64,000 nucleotides of DNA from Sinotaia quadrata (taxonomy: Eukaryota > Mollusca > Gastropoda > Architaenioglossa > Viviparidae): contig CM054179.1 of NCBI GenBank assembly GCA_028829895.1, positions 39,922,617-39,986,616 on the forward strand, read 5' to 3'. The notes beneath the pieces are model-generated. The model worked only from the letters and a program-made list of their open reading frames with translations. It searched no databases and was not told the DNA's origin. The position numbers and the translations under genes are program-made. Of the stretch, positions 46,373 through 58,937 are shown piece after piece (position 1 is the first letter of the stretch; the number at the start of each line of letters is the position of its first letter).

Positions 46373-46568
46373 CTATTCCAAGGTGTTAGGTGTAGAGACT
46401 AGCTCGTCGACTATTCCAAGGTGTTAGGTGCAGAGACTAGCTCGTCGACTATTCCAAGGTGTTAGGTGCAGAGACTAGCTCGTCGACTATTCCAAGGTGT
46501 TAGGTGCAGAGACTAGCTCGTCGACTATTCCAAGGTGTTAGGTGCAGAGACTAGCTCGTCGACTGTGA
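46373..46568. repeat. 38-bp minisatellite, five units
   Basis: ATTCCAAGGTGTTAGGTGCA recurs every 38 bp from 46375, nearly identical, each unit containing a SalI-type GTCGAC. Confidence 0.97.
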
Positions 46569-47195
46569 CAACAAATGGCGTTTCGTAGTCCACGATCTCT
46601 TAAAATCCCACTAGCAGTTAAACATCGACAAGCATAGAACGTTCACTGCTCAACGGGTGAAAATTCACAAAGAAACTCCACACACACAAATAGCTGCTCT
46701 TCGTCTTATTCTCTCCCTGACTATAATACTTTTTTGAACTCTAGTATGGGCTCTCTCCCGGCCTATATAATATCTCTCTCTTGAATTAACTATAGCACAC
46801 ACACACACACACACTCTCTCTCTCCTGGACTATAGTATTATGTCTCTCCCGGCCTATAATACTATCTTCCGAACTATAGTACTATTAATACTATTACCCG
46901 GCCTATAGTACTATCTGCAAAATCAACAAAAGAAGCGGCCGTGAAATTCACATTAACAAAGAAACACTAAGCCACGGACTCCATTCTAGAGAGGACGTGA
47001 TTAAAGTCACGTGACTAATTGACTGAGCGTGTAGGAAGTAGAGTACTTATTGCGTTTTGATAATAATAATTACTATTCTTAATTTTTACTATTATTATTA
47101 TTTTATTACTATTATTATTAAACAAATTCTGTATATAGGTGCACTATGAATTTATCATGTAAACTGCTGCTAAATGCTAAGGTTTGATCTAAAGA
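46569..47195. other. Intergenic sequence with short repeats
   Basis: Diverged CCCGGCCTATARTACTATCT units at about 46720-46920, a CA/CT tract near 46797-46823, and an ATT-rich run at 47060-47120. No gene recognised. Confidence 0.6.
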
Positions 47196-47199
47196 AAAA

Positions 47200-47880
47200 T
47201 TATAACAAAATGATAAAAGAATAAAACAAAATAGTATAAGAATAAAACTAAAGAAAGAAAGAACCAAACAATTTAATAAGAATAAGAAACAAAACAACTT
47301 AAAGAACAAAACAATACAACGAAAAGAACAAAGGCAATATAAAATAAAAAAACACAATGAAAATAATAAAACAAAACGAAATAAGAAAATAATAAATGAA
47401 AAAAACAAAGCAAAGAACCGAAAGAACAAAACAAACAATGAAATAAGAAAAGAATACAATGAAAAGAACAAAACAAAGAAATGAAAGAACAAAACAAATA
47501 ATGAAATAAGAAAATAATGCAATGAAAAGAACTCAGCAAATAAATGAAAGAACAAAACAAATAATGAAATAAAAAATAACAAAGAACTGAAAGAGCAAAG
47601 CAAATAATGAAATAAGAAAAGAATACAATGAAAAGAACAAAACAAAGAACTAAGAACAAGAAAACAACAAAACGAGCAAAACAACGAAAAGAACAAAATA
47701 ATAAAAAGCACTGAAAAGAACAAAACATAAAACAAGAGAACAATACAACGAAAAGAACAAAATAATAAAAAGCACTGAAAAGAACAAAACATAAAACAAG
47801 AGAACAATACAATGAAAAGAACGAAACATACAAATGAAAATAAGAAAATCAAGATACTTTAAGAACAACAACAACAAAAA
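47200..47880. repeat. A-rich low-complexity ~17-45-bp repeat array
   Basis: AAAGAACAAAACAAA and AATGAAATAAGAAAA alternate. The minus-strand frame of 244 codons rich in Phe, Leu, Cys and Ser comes from this composition and is not a gene. Confidence 0.9.
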
Positions 47881-48600
47881 ATAAAACAGTACAAAGAAAC
47901 GAACGAAACATCAACGAAAGAACGAAGTATTCATGAAAATAATCAACAACAAAAAAATGAAAGAAAATATTTTTAAAAAAATAAAAGAATAAAACAGTAG
48001 AAGATAAAGAAAAAGACAATACAACGAATAAACCAAAATAACTTCTTTTTATGATGACAATGAGTTTAATATTATCTATCTGGACATTTTATCTTTGTTT
48101 CTATTTTATTTTGATCAATTTTATTATAAATTCCTTTAAAATTCTAAATATTGACTTTATCTCGTCACATGTCCGTATATGTCATAGGGACCAGTCAAAA
48201 GGGGATTTTTTATTAGGGGAGGGGGTCTTGAGCTCTAGACTAATTATTTATTTTTAGATGTATGCGATGCGTCATTGCAACTTTTCTATCTGTTTACTGA
48301 AAGTGGATGCTTGTGACTGGAAGATGGGGTTAAATTTTTCAGCAAGCAAAGGAGGGATTAAGTAAAACAAGATTTTTCTCTTTTCTCATCTTTCTCTTCT
48401 GCACTTCACGCGCACACTCCACACTCGGAAGAGGACTGCTGATTATTAACTGAAAAAGACAGGTTTTAATTTCTTTTTAGGGTGTATTCATATTTTGAAT
48501 TTGCCTTTTGTGACATTGCCTCCTGTGCCAAATGGCTGACGCTGTTGCTGAAACAATAGTTTATGTCATAATCCTCTTAAAAGTGAAATTTGAAATTACA
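47881..48600. other. Intergenic sequence
   Basis: AT-rich, no feature recognised. Confidence 0.6.
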
Positions 48601-48601
48601 A

Positions 48602-48606
<5 letters not shown>

Positions 48607-48647
<41 letters not shown>
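48607..48647. repeat. (TA)n microsatellite
   Basis: About 20 uninterrupted TA units. Confidence 0.98.
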
Positions 48648-48649
<2 letters not shown>

Positions 48650-48721
48650 GACTAATGGATGGATTATTTCTTGTAATTCAGAACTAAATTCCAAGATGGC
48701 TGGTTTGGATTGTGCAGCAAT

Positions 48722-49590
48722 AAAAGACTAAATAAAGGACTAAATAAAAGACTAAATAAAAGACTAAAGACTAAAATAAAGACTAAAGACTAAATAAAAA
48801 ACTAAATAAAAGACTAAAGACTAAATAAACGACTAAATAAAAGACTAAAGACTAACTAAAAGACTAAAGACTAACTAAAAGACTAAAGACTAACTCAAAG
48901 ACTAAAGACTAAAATAAAGACTAAAGACTAAATAAAAGACTAACTAAAAGACTAAAGACTAACTAAAAGACTAAAGACTAACTAAAAGACTAAAGTCTAA
49001 ATAAAAGACTAAATAAAAGACTAACTAAAAGACTAAAGACTAAATAAAAAACTAAATAAAAGACTAAAGACTAAATAAACGACTAACTAAAAGACTAAAG
49101 ACTAACTAAAAGACTAAAGACTAAAATAAAGACTAAAGACTAAATAAAAGACTAACTAAAAGACTAAAGACTAACTAAAAGACTAAAGACTAACTAAAAG
49201 ACTAAAGACTAAATAAAAGACTAAATAAAAGACTAACTAAAAGACTAAAGACTAAATAAAAGACTAAAGACTAAAATAAAGACTAAAGACTAAATAAAAG
49301 ACTAACTAAAAGACTAAAGACTAACTAAAAGACTAAAGACTAACCTAAAGACTAAAGACTAAAATAAAGACTAAAGACTAAATAAAAGACTAACTAAAAG
49401 ACTAAAGACTAACTAAAAGACTAAAGACTAAATAAAAGACTAAATAAAAGACTAACTAAAAGACTAAATAAACGACTAAAGACTAAAATAAAGACTAAAG
49501 ACTAAATAAAAGACTAACTAAAAGACTAAAGACGAAATAAAAGACTAAATAAAAGACCAAAGACTATATAAAAGACTAAATAAAAGCGAC
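48722..49590. repeat. AAAGACTAA-based higher-order satellite, ~870 bp
   Basis: Units AAAGACTAAAGACTAACTA and AAAGACTAAATA are arranged in longer repeating blocks. It is almost free of C and G outside the GAC core. Confidence 0.97.
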
Positions 49591-50610
49591 ACGTTTAACA
49601 ATAAAATGATGAAGTTATTGACTTTAAAAATGAAGTGCAGTGGCGTGAATGTAAAGCCCAAGAAGCAAAAAATAAATTGTTCCACAAAATTAAATTAAAC
49701 ATAATACATCATTGTACGCATAATCTAATTCACATAATACATTGAACATCAGAACATAAAGTCTATTATCACATCATTTCATTTATTACATATTCCTGTT
49801 ACACATTACACATTCCTATACTGTACTGTTTCTTTTCTTCTCTAAGTAACACGTTCACCCTAAGTTACCCACTTATTTAATATCTCTCTCTTTCCGAGAG
49901 TTGTCTGGACAGAATTATGTCTAAGTAACACATTCACCCCAAGTTACCCACATATTTAATATCTCTCTCTTTCCGAGCATTGTCTGGATATAATTAATTT
50001 TGATGTTTCAAAGATATGAGTTTTTATAAATCCTCTTGTTTTCAGAGTTAGATGCAAGTTCACTATATTATTTTCAGTCAATATTAGAAGTAATCCTTTA
50101 TTTAGTGATATACGTTATACTTGTAATAAAGTGATGTGTGAATGCAATCGTGACTGTTGGTAAGGTGTACAACTCTCATTCACCTAGCACCTCACAGATT
50201 TCGGCATAAGCGTGATGCTGTGATGGAATGAAAGTGTAGGCACCCAGCATTTATTTCATCTCCTCAGCGCTTCAAAAATCTGTTAGTTTCATCAAAGTTG
50301 ACCCGACTTTAGAACTCGTGTTTCATATCTGTTAGCTCACCTCATGCTTGGAGACCCAGGCGATCACTGGCGATATTATATTATTTTGGCTGACCTAATA
50401 GGCCAGGTTGTAATAATTCGCCAGATAGTTTGTTTGACTGATCATGTGACTGACTCAATCTGTATTTGTGCGTGCTAAATCAGCCCCCCCCCCAAATATC
50501 ATCCCGCCATTGTCGGAAAAACATTGCTTGAAAATCTCTCCCAGATCCCCACTGGTTAAATGGTTTTGCTAGGAAAGGTTAATGAGGATTAACTTACTAA
50601 TGAACTATGC
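49591..50610. other. Intergenic sequence
   Basis: A ~73-bp duplication (CAAGTTACCCACATATTTAA type) at 49845-49990. The rest is unique with no gene recognised. Confidence 0.6.
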
Positions 50611-50617
50611 AGAGCAC

Positions 50618-50618
50618 G

Positions 50619-50683
<65 letters not shown>
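50618..50683. repeat. (TA)n-(TG)n compound microsatellite
   Basis: Short TA tract followed by about 24 TG units. Confidence 0.98.
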
Positions 50684-50689
<6 letters not shown>

Positions 50690-51223
50690 TGACTTTGATT
50701 CATTCTTTTCTATTTTATTTTTTTGCTCATCTATCATATAATCGCCATTTCTCTATATGAATGATGTGTGTAGCAAGCTTATAATTTTGAAAAGGAATTA
50801 CTATTATTATAGATCACTTATAAACATGACAATAATAATTTCAAGACTTTACATTCACAATTCGTCAACATAGATTTCTGTACTTAACATCCCATAACCA
50901 ATTGTTTGTATTTAATAATTACATCACTTTATAATTTAGTTTCACTCAGTTCAAACAGTTTTACAAAGAACATAGTGCATCGGAACACATGCTCATTACA
51001 ATTTCGTCAGCCTAACTATACAATTAAACTGCCTCTAATTGCCTCTCTGAAAGAAATACACATTAGCGTCATATATAAATAATATAATCATCAATAAAAA
51101 TGTCCTCTCAAACACATTTCAATAGTTATTGTGACTTCAACATATATATTCTCATCAATCCATGGTATCTTGAAAAAGCCATTTTCTATCATACACAGTT
51201 CAACTTTCTGAATTGGTGCGGCG

Positions 51224-51225
<2 letters not shown>
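50684..51225. other. AT-rich intergenic sequence
   Basis: No feature recognised. Confidence 0.6.

Positions 51226-51306
<81 letters not shown>
51226..51306. repeat. (GT)n microsatellite
   Basis: About 40 uninterrupted GT units. Confidence 0.99.
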
Positions 51307-51307
<1 letters not shown>

Positions 51308-51379
51308 CGATAGCCGTTTTACGTCACCAACAGAGCTTGTGTTGATCATTTCGTCATCAGACGTTTCTGATCTGGAGTG

Positions 51380-51510
51380 CTCCAGTGGGACCCCACTGCC
51401 TCACAATTGTGTTCTAGGTAGAGGCAGGAGGGATGGTGGAAAGGGGTGAAGAAGATTGCACCAGTTTGGTGCACCCCTCAACTGCCCTCTGTCAGTGGTA
51501 GGTTAAAATA
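51380..51510 (+). mobile_element. GC-rich dispersed repeat, right-half copy
   Basis: GGCAGGAGGGATGGTGGAAA, then GGTGCACCCCTCAACTGCCC, aligns with the right half of the copy at 10318-10545. The left half is missing or too diverged. Confidence 0.7.
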
Positions 51511-51609
51511 CCTTGACCATGGTCAGCATGAAGGGTGTAATGAGTTCCATGTAAATGGGGTAGTAGAGCAACTGTCAAACAAGTGAGAAGCCTGATGGGT
51601 CAGTTAACT

Positions 51610-51725
51610 TATTGCATTTAATTTACCTGTTCTTTACGATAGAATGTGTTTTAAATAAATGTATCCAAAGAATTGCTTTTACTTTACCTGTTCTTTATGA
51701 TAGATTATTAATAAGTTAGCTTATT
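51610..51725. repeat. ~55-bp duplication
   Basis: TTTACCTGTTCTTTAYGATA occurs twice. Confidence 0.85.
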
Positions 51726-51784
51726 TGGGGTCTTTTAATCGTTCTATCTTCTTCCAAGACGTTTCAAATAAAGACTGAACTTAA

Positions 51785-52095
51785 GCGTTTATATGACAAT
51801 CAGCAGAGTTAATGTACAGGCTTTGTTAGGACATTGACATAAAGTATCGCATCTGTAAGCATTTAGATGACAATCAGCAGAGTTAATGTACAGGCGTTGT
51901 TAGGACATTGACATAAAGTATCTCATCTGTAAGCATTTATATGACAATCAGCAGAGTTAATGTACAGGCGTTGTTAGGACATTGACATAAAGTATCTCAT
52001 CTGTAAGCATTTAGATGACAATCAGCAGAGTTAATGTACAGGCTTTGTTAGGACATTGACATAAAGTATCGCATCTGCAAGCATTTAGAACACAT
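51785..52095. repeat. ~74-bp minisatellite, four units
   Basis: ATGACAATCAGCAGAGTTAA and TTAGGACATTGACATAAAGT recur four times, almost unchanged. Confidence 0.96.
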
Positions 52096-52162
52096 TTTTA
52101 AATGTTAAAATTAATTTTGCTGACAAGTTTAAGGAATTTTTGTTATGTGCGTGTTGTGTGTC

Positions 52163-52360
52163 AGAAGCCGCAATAGACTTTTTATCTTCACGATGTTCTC
52201 AGTCTTGGTCTTCTTCTGGGGGATCCCTCGGTCGGTTGGGGGGGTGGGGTGGGGCCTCGAAGCCGCCGTTTTGTGCGATGTGTTTCGTGTTTCGTTCAAA
52301 CTCACCACACAAGCCGCAATAGACCTTTCATATTCACGATGCTCTTAATCTCGTAGTTAA
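52163..52360 (+). mobile_element. GC-rich dispersed repeat, two left-half copies in tandem
   Basis: GAAGCCGCAATAGACTTTTT at about 52163 and AAGCCGCAATAGACCTTTCA at about 52312 both match the left half of the 10318-10545 copy. A G-run block lies between them. Confidence 0.7.
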
Positions 52361-52960
52361 ATCTCGTAACATCTTAGTACACAACTTTTTAATTAAAGAA
52401 GGGAAACAACTTCGTAGCAATGTAGCATATTTCTTGCGAGTTAAATCTCTCTCATGCTCATATGTATCAGGCATAATAGCCTAGTACACAACTTTAAAAT
52501 AAAGAAAGAACTCTATGTAACAATACAACGATTTTCTCGTGAGTTAAATTGTCTGATTTATATCTAATGTAGGCGTTACACTAACAGTTAGCAAACATTT
52601 CTACAAATAAACAAGGGCAATAACTTCGTAGCAACGTAGCGCCTTTCTCGCGAATGTAAATCTCTCTCACTTATATGGTGTAATAATTGAGTAAACAACT
52701 TTAAAATCAAACTACAGAAGTAATTCCTTAAACACTATAATGCGCATTTTTCACAAGTTAATAAATCTCTCAAATATTTAACTCAGGCGTAACAGTAACC
52801 GCGAACAATTCTAAAACTAAATTTTAAATCAAACTTGCTCCGAATTCGTAACAAGCGAGACACCAAAGCGATGTTATAGCTTAATTTATTCATTCTTTAT
52901 TTATGAGTATAAACATAATAAAACCAATCCTAACCCATTGTGTTGCCGAATACAAGCATT
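52361..52960. other. Intergenic sequence with diverged repeats
   Basis: GCGAGTTAAATCTCTC-type phrases recur at about 100-bp spacing between 52350 and 52770. No gene recognised. Confidence 0.5.
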
Positions 52961-52961
52961 C

Positions 52962-53408
52962 AACCAAGTTAGTGGTAGGAGAAATCACTAAGTATACAGC
53001 AAACAAGTTAGTGGTAGGAGAAATCACTAAGTATACAGCAACCAAGTTAGTGGTAGGAGAAATCACTAAGTATACAGCAAACAAAGTTAGTGGTAGGAGA
53101 AATCACTAAGTATACAGCAAACAAGTTAGTGGTAGGAGAAATCACTAAGTATACAGCAAACAAGTTAGTGGTAGGAGAAATCACTAAGTATACAGCAACC
53201 AAGTTAGTGGTAGGAGAAATCACTAAGTATACAGCAAACAAGTTAGTGGTAGGAGAAATCACTAAGTATACAGCAAACAAGTTAGTGGTAGGAGAAATCA
53301 CTAAGTATACAGCAAACAAGTTAGTGGTAGGAGAAATCACTAAGTATACAGCAACCAAGTTAGTGGTAGGAGAAATCACTAAGTATACAGCAAACAAGTT
53401 AGTGCTAC
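52962..53408. repeat. 39-bp minisatellite, about 11 units, open on both strands
   Basis: GTTAGTGGTAGGAGAAATCA recurs every 39 bp with a C/A variant (AACCAAG/AACAAAG). One frameshifting A near 53083 is present. 39 bp is 13 codons, so the plus frame repeats LVVGEITKYTANK and the minus frame repeats a hydrophobic unit. No start context, gene neighbour or homology supports coding. Confidence 0.96.
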
Positions 53409-54320
53409 TGCAAAAGAGACGTTTTGGAGTCAGCCCCAAAAGAAACAACACGATGAACGATGAATACGATATAACTGCCGCAAAGGACCTTGACCCTAAT
53501 CATATCGAAGAATGCATTTTCATTGGTCGACTCCTTCGTTCTACATTACGATTGGTGGCAAAGTGGAGAGTCAGACGTGTTGAAATCTCTAGTTACCTCT
53601 AACATACGTATAACACTACCAGTTGTGCGAACTCTAAAAACAAAGACAGTAACTTCGGTGGAATGTGGCTTGAATTTATCTCTGAAACATGAATAACTGT
53701 TGTGGCGGATAGAGTCGAGCAAATTGAAGCGAACGGGACCTGGCAATCGCGACTCCTGGTTGGAATCCAGAATCAGTAGACAGCCATGTTGCGTAGTGGA
53801 TTTTTTCTTGCTCCCCAGAGCACAGAGCACTAGGCTTGTCTCGTCTGGTGGGGTCGACATGATAATTGAAATTTATTTTCCGCCAGACTAGCACCCATGG
53901 AATTGAAATGGAAATGAACCGCCGAGATAATTAATAATTAGTATTTTTTAAATAGCAACTTCACTGAAAACAAAACCAAACAAAAAGATGCTTTTAAATG
54001 GCGACACTATTTTAAAAAATAAAATGTATTTATTTTTAGTCAAAAGGAGAATGCAGTATATTTCCTGTCATGAAGATTGTCATCCTAATTGGGTCTCTTT
54101 ACTGTCCTGGCTGACGACAACAGTAGTTGCATGTGCGATATTTTATTAATTTTTATGATTGTGTGCTTGCTGTGTTACATTTTTATTCTCTGCGTGAGTT
54201 TAAGTCAAACTTCCATCATAACATATTCGAACTAATAATAAATGCGCGCGCGCACGTGTGTGTGTGAGTGTGAGGGGCGGAGAAGGGAACAGGTTTCTTG
54301 AATTCTCATCAAATGCTGTA
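53409..54320. other. Unique block, no gene recognised
   Basis: Moderately GC-rich between 53440 and 53900, with short frames on both strands and TAATTAATAATTA homeodomain-type sites near 53928-53942. Possibly regulatory. Confidence 0.4.
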
Positions 54321-54324
54321 TCTA

Positions 54325-54680
54325 GAGATGTGACGATAAATTCACTCTGCTCTGGGACAAGCCAAACTCTGCTGAAGATCCTATTGAGAGCGTGGAACAG
54401 TCAGGACGGTTCGATAATGTGAATCGCGTGCAAGGAGTAACAAGCCAGGCCGTGTATAGAATGTCACATCGGCAGGAAAAGAATAAAATAGGCACCATAA
54501 GTCTTCAGATCAAATCGTCAAACCAGGAGCCAGAAGAGTCCAAGAACTTCTTTGTAATACATAGAACACCAAAAATACTGGCAGACTTGATGTCGGACAG
54601 CCAAGTAGTTTTTCTGATTTACCTCCCTTCTACAAAGACTGAAAAACGCCGCACCATTAGTGCTGTAGCGGCAAATTACA
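54325..54680 (+). other. Unassigned open frame before a (TG)n tract
   Basis: After an in-frame TAG at about 54320 the plus frame stays open for roughly 118 codons until it enters the TG repeat. Composition is not low-complexity (it includes SLQIKSSNQEPEESKNFF). There is no convincing splice context and I recognise no family. It could be an exon, a degraded transposon gene, or chance. Confidence 0.2.
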
Positions 54681-54681
54681 A

Positions 54682-54733
<52 letters not shown>

Positions 54734-54837
54734 CGTGTCTCTGTGTGTGCGTGTATGTGTGGTGTGGTGTGTGTGTTTGTGTGTGTGTGTGTCTGTGTGT
54801 GTGTGTGTGTGTGTGTGCGTATGTGTGTGTGTGTAGA
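54680..54837. repeat. Interrupted (TG)n microsatellite
   Basis: TG-rich with TTTG, CG and GGTG interruptions. The Cys/Val frames are artefacts. Confidence 0.97.
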
Positions 54838-55115
54838 ATAAAAACCGATGCTGTTCGTATTACAGCAGTACCATTACGTGATCCAATCTTAGAATTCTTT
54901 AATTATTTTAGACTAGACTGAGGACTACGCCACTTGTGTTGCAACATTTCAGCAAAGTGATTTAGTCTTAAAATTGTTTTAATTATCTTAGACCAGACTG
55001 AAAGTCCCCCACTTGTTTTCTCCTCCTCTACCCCTCCCAACGAGCAGTAAATGATTCCTCTTAAAAGTTGTCTTAATTGTTTACTCATTAACCTTGCACG
55101 TCTGGGTATTGATGT
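54838..55115. other. Intergenic sequence with a short duplication
   Basis: TTTAATTATYTTAGACYAGACTGA occurs at about 54898 and 54978. No gene recognised. Confidence 0.6.
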
Positions 55116-55119
55116 TCCG

Positions 55120-55478
55120 CGCCATAGACGTTATACATGTAAATGAAGATAGTTTAGTTACGCCGTAGACGTCATACATGTAAATGAGGAAAAGTTTAGT
55201 TACGCCATAGACGTCATACATGTAAATGAGGAAAAGTTTAGTTACGCCATAGACGTCATACATGTAAATGAGGAAAAGTTTAGTTACGCCATAGACGTCA
55301 TACATGTAAATGAGGAAAAGTTTAGTTACGCCATAGACGTCATACATGTAAATGAGGAAAGTTTAGTTACGCCATAGACGTCATACATGTAAATGAGGAA
55401 AAGTTTAGTTACGCCATAGACGTCATACATGTAAATGAGGAAAGTTTAGTTACGCCATTGACGTCACATCTGTAAATA
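55120..55478. repeat. 42-bp minisatellite carrying a CRE-like site per unit
   Basis: GTTACGCCATAGACGTCATA then CATGTAAATGAGGAAAAG recurs about eight times at 41-46-bp spacing. Each unit contains GACGTCAT and ATGTAAAT. Confidence 0.96.
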
Positions 55479-55983
55479 AATATAGTGGGATGTACTTGTG
55501 CCTACATCGATGTAATTATAAGTTTGAAACGTCACTACTTTCGACTAACATCCCTTTGGGGGTAACATCTCTTTAAACTGAACTATAAATGCGATGTGGT
55601 TAGAAGGGGGCAGTGCTTCGTTAAACTGAACTATAACAGCAATGTAATTAGATGGAAATTGCTATTGGGTCAACCAATTAGGATTCGAATATATATGGCG
55701 AAAGATGAGCATTTTTAACCTGTGCAACCACATGAGACCTCAATTCACTGTCCAGTCATCCAGGCATCTAACTGCTCATTGATGTTTCCATTCAATCAGA
55801 ATATTTTTAAGATATATTTTTGAAAAACCAAAGGACAACTCTGCTATATATGCCAGTGTTTAATTTCTTAACATTACATTTGTATGTTCGGGATACTGGC
55901 TGTCTCTTGAAGGAATGTTACTGTTACAAAATAATAAAAGTAAAAGCAAAATTTAGCTCAGTCGGATTTTCTTCCCTCAACAT
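55479..55983. other. Intergenic sequence
   Basis: A short repeat (TTAAACTGAACTATAA) occurs twice near 55573 and 55621. No gene recognised. Confidence 0.6.
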
Positions 55984-55990
55984 TTGTGTG

Positions 55991-56062
<72 letters not shown>

Positions 56063-56072
56063 TGTGTGGTCG
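55984..56072. repeat. (GT)n / (GTGC)n compound microsatellite
   Basis: GT units with an internal GCGTGCGTGCGT block. Confidence 0.98.
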
Positions 56073-57450
56073 TTTCTTTTCTTTCGCATGTTTCAGAAAA
56101 TGCATCAGTCGTTGTTTTAGTAATATACATGAAAGGTTTAATGAAAACAAAAATAAAACACATCTATAAACGCTTCAAACACACACACACAAACACACGC
56201 ACACAATATGTGGGTGAGAGCACGCTAATATTTACTACTAATAAAATATCGTATGATTAAATGATATTTGTAGTTCGCGTGCAACTGCATTTTTCAAAGT
56301 TTGGACTGACCTAAAAATTAATAACCCGTATACCCTCCGAAAACTTCAGTTGGTCTGCTATGTGCGTGATCTGTTAGATGCCTGTCTCCTGTGTGCGTGG
56401 CCTGCTGTGCTGACTACACACAAAGCGAGATTTCAAAGAACATAGCGTGTAATAAAACTGCCGACTAGCAATAGTAAACTAAAACACGCTTGAAAATCAG
56501 TCTTGTTTGACATTGCTTGCTTGCTTGCTAATGTACGGGGCGCTTTCGGCTTCCGCCGCTTTCGCGCTGCATTTTTGAAATGCTTGCTAATGTAGGGGGC
56601 GCTTTCGGCTTCCGCCGCTTTCGCGCCATGTTTGAAATCCGATTGACAGCGGTTTATATATGGATGCCCTGCCGAACCACTAGCAGTAGGTCAACAGGTC
56701 GGAGATTGATAAATCAAGAACGTGATCGGTTGAAATTCACTCCCAGTGCAATAACCAGCACAAGGCCATTTCCATATTTGAGGGACCGGATTCGTAATGA
56801 AATGCCAATTTAATGGATGATTGATTTAAGACAATAACGACAATCTTTCCAGTTCATTTCATTTGTTACTTTGTTACTGATAATCCCAGTAAACGAAACG
56901 TGCAACCAGAATTTCATGTAAACGATTTTGTTTGCATTTGATCCGACTTGCAGCATTCGCGGACAAAAAATCTGCCAAAAATAAACAAAAATTTAAAATA
57001 AACCAAAAAAGAAATGTGCAGAATGGTGATCCACAGAGTGAGGAGAAGCAAAAGAAAGGCAAAAATAAAATATTTTTTTAAGTGGGACACGTGACAGCAC
57101 TGAACTTAGGTCAATAATTTCAATGGTATGGGTTGCGCGTTACATCTGTCGAATGGGACGATTCGTAGGTAACCCGTATGTTACAGGGCGCAAATATTAA
57201 CGATCCTTCAGCAGCTGAAATTCAGAAACAGTAGATCGTTAACCGCTCTCAGGGCAGAATTGTTTCCAGAAACTTCATTTAACTCTTCCCATACCTTCAG
57301 ATTGCCCCCCTTTCTGTCCTTTCAAGAAGAGAAATCACTCTCTTCATCGGCGCTTGCTTTTGTGGCGAAATTAGCAAAACTTGGAAGCAAGCGTGAAATT
57401 CAAATAAAAAAGTATATAGTGTGTGTATACGCATAGGTAGCCTTGCATCC
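56073..57450. other. Intergenic sequence with a GC-rich 60-bp duplication
   Basis: TGCTTGCTAATGTASGGGGC, then CTTTCGGCTTCCGCCGCTTT, occurs twice at about 56517-56640. The rest is unique and no gene is recognised. Confidence 0.6.
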
Positions 57451-57540
57451 GACTTCAACGTACACTGCACAAGTATGGAGTTTGAACCAAAACTCACCCG
57501 ACTTCAATGTACACTGCACAAGTATGGAGTTTGAACCGAT
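57448..57540. repeat. ~51-bp tandem duplication
   Basis: ACACTGCACAAGTATGGAGT occurs twice with identical flanks. Confidence 0.92.
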
Positions 57541-57799
57541 AAAGCTTCAGTCGAGACAACAGAACTTACTGTAGCAAGAGAAAGTGAGTAATCACTGACA
57601 TAAAAACTGATAATAATAAAAATCCCGCAATCTTCTCTTCTCTTCTTCCCTTGACGACAATCTAGCTCATTTACAGATGAAAGTGCATTTCCCGATGATT
57701 ATAATTTAGCTCAGTGACCAAGACGATGGCTACAAAGTACTTCCTTCGCGTTTGTAATTTTGACTGAATAATGACTACACGCAAACGGAATAGTCAAGA

Positions 57800-58460
57800 G
57801 AGTGTCTGCACTGTTTCACATTTACACAAGACTGCCAAAAGCATTTACAATAAACTGGTTTTCACTATTTCACACTTACACAATACTGTCACAAGTATAG
57901 TATTTACAGTAAGTTCCCCCCCCCCCACTATTTCAATTTTATACAACTTGTGAGCTGTTTTTCTCTCTCACTATTTCATGTTTACACAAAACTGTTTACA
58001 TGTGTTTATAATAAGCTGGTTTTACACTATTTCATGTTTACACAATACTGTTTACATGTATTTATAGTAAGCTGGTTTTACACTATTTCACATTTACACA
58101 AGATTGTCACAAGTATTTACAATAAGCTGTTTGGTTTTTTACTTTTTAATATTTACACAAGACTGTTCACAAGAGTTTACATAAACTCTTTTATACTATT
58201 TAACATTTACACAAGATTGTTCACAAGAGTTTACAATAAGCAGTTTTGAGTATTTCATATTTACACAAGATTGTTGAGAAGAGTTTACAGTAAGCTGTTG
58301 TGAATATTTCAAAAGAATGTTTACGAAAGTTTATATGACCTTTCTGACTTTTACACAAGAATGTTGAGAAGAGTTTACAGTAAGCTGTTTAGAATATTTC
58401 AAAAGAATGTTGACGAAAGTTTATATGACCTTTCTGACTTTTACAAAAGAATGCACAAAA
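57800..58460. repeat. Diverged ~55-60-bp minisatellite
   Basis: CACTATTTCATGTTTACACA with variants, and TTTACAATAAGCTG, recur about 11 times. The last units change to AGAATGTTGAGAAGAGTTTA. Confidence 0.88.
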
Positions 58461-58730
58461 CTGTTTACTCATCAACGTTTATTTCTATTCTTATAATTCA
58501 TAACGTATATACCTGGTTTTAAAAAAATTAATTGTATCAATAAAGCCAATGAATGAGTTCGCTGAAAAACAAAGAAGCTACGACGTAGTAGGCAATAGAG
58601 TTGAAGTCACTTCCAGTAGATGTGACCCGGCTGTTGACTCATTGTACTTGATAACGGTTCTGTCCCGTGAGTTCATCACCCTGAAATCAAGCGCATTTAC
58701 TAGTATTACAATTAATTATAATCGCATTTT
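58461..58730. other. Intergenic sequence
   Basis: No feature recognised. Confidence 0.6.
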
Positions 58731-58806
58731 TATTTTAGGTTAATAATTATTACTTGAACACAGAATACTATTTTAGGTTAATAATTATTACTTGAACACA
58801 GAATAT
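58731..58806. repeat. 38-bp tandem duplication
   Basis: ATTTTAGGTTAATAATTATT occurs at 58731 and about 58769, identical. Confidence 0.95.
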
Positions 58807-58937
58807 TTTCTACAGACGATACACAGAGTGAATACCGACTAATTAGAAAGTGTTCGCTTATTTTTTTAAATAAAATTTCGTTAGCGCCATGCCAGGCGAG
58901 TTGCAGTATAACGGCAAGTTCGAGAGCAGTTTATACT

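Noticed and set aside
47118..47880. Long minus-strand open frames rich in Phe, Cys, Leu and Ser (up to 244 codons)
   Set aside because: They are the complement of an A-rich low-complexity repeat; no domain, signal or splice context.
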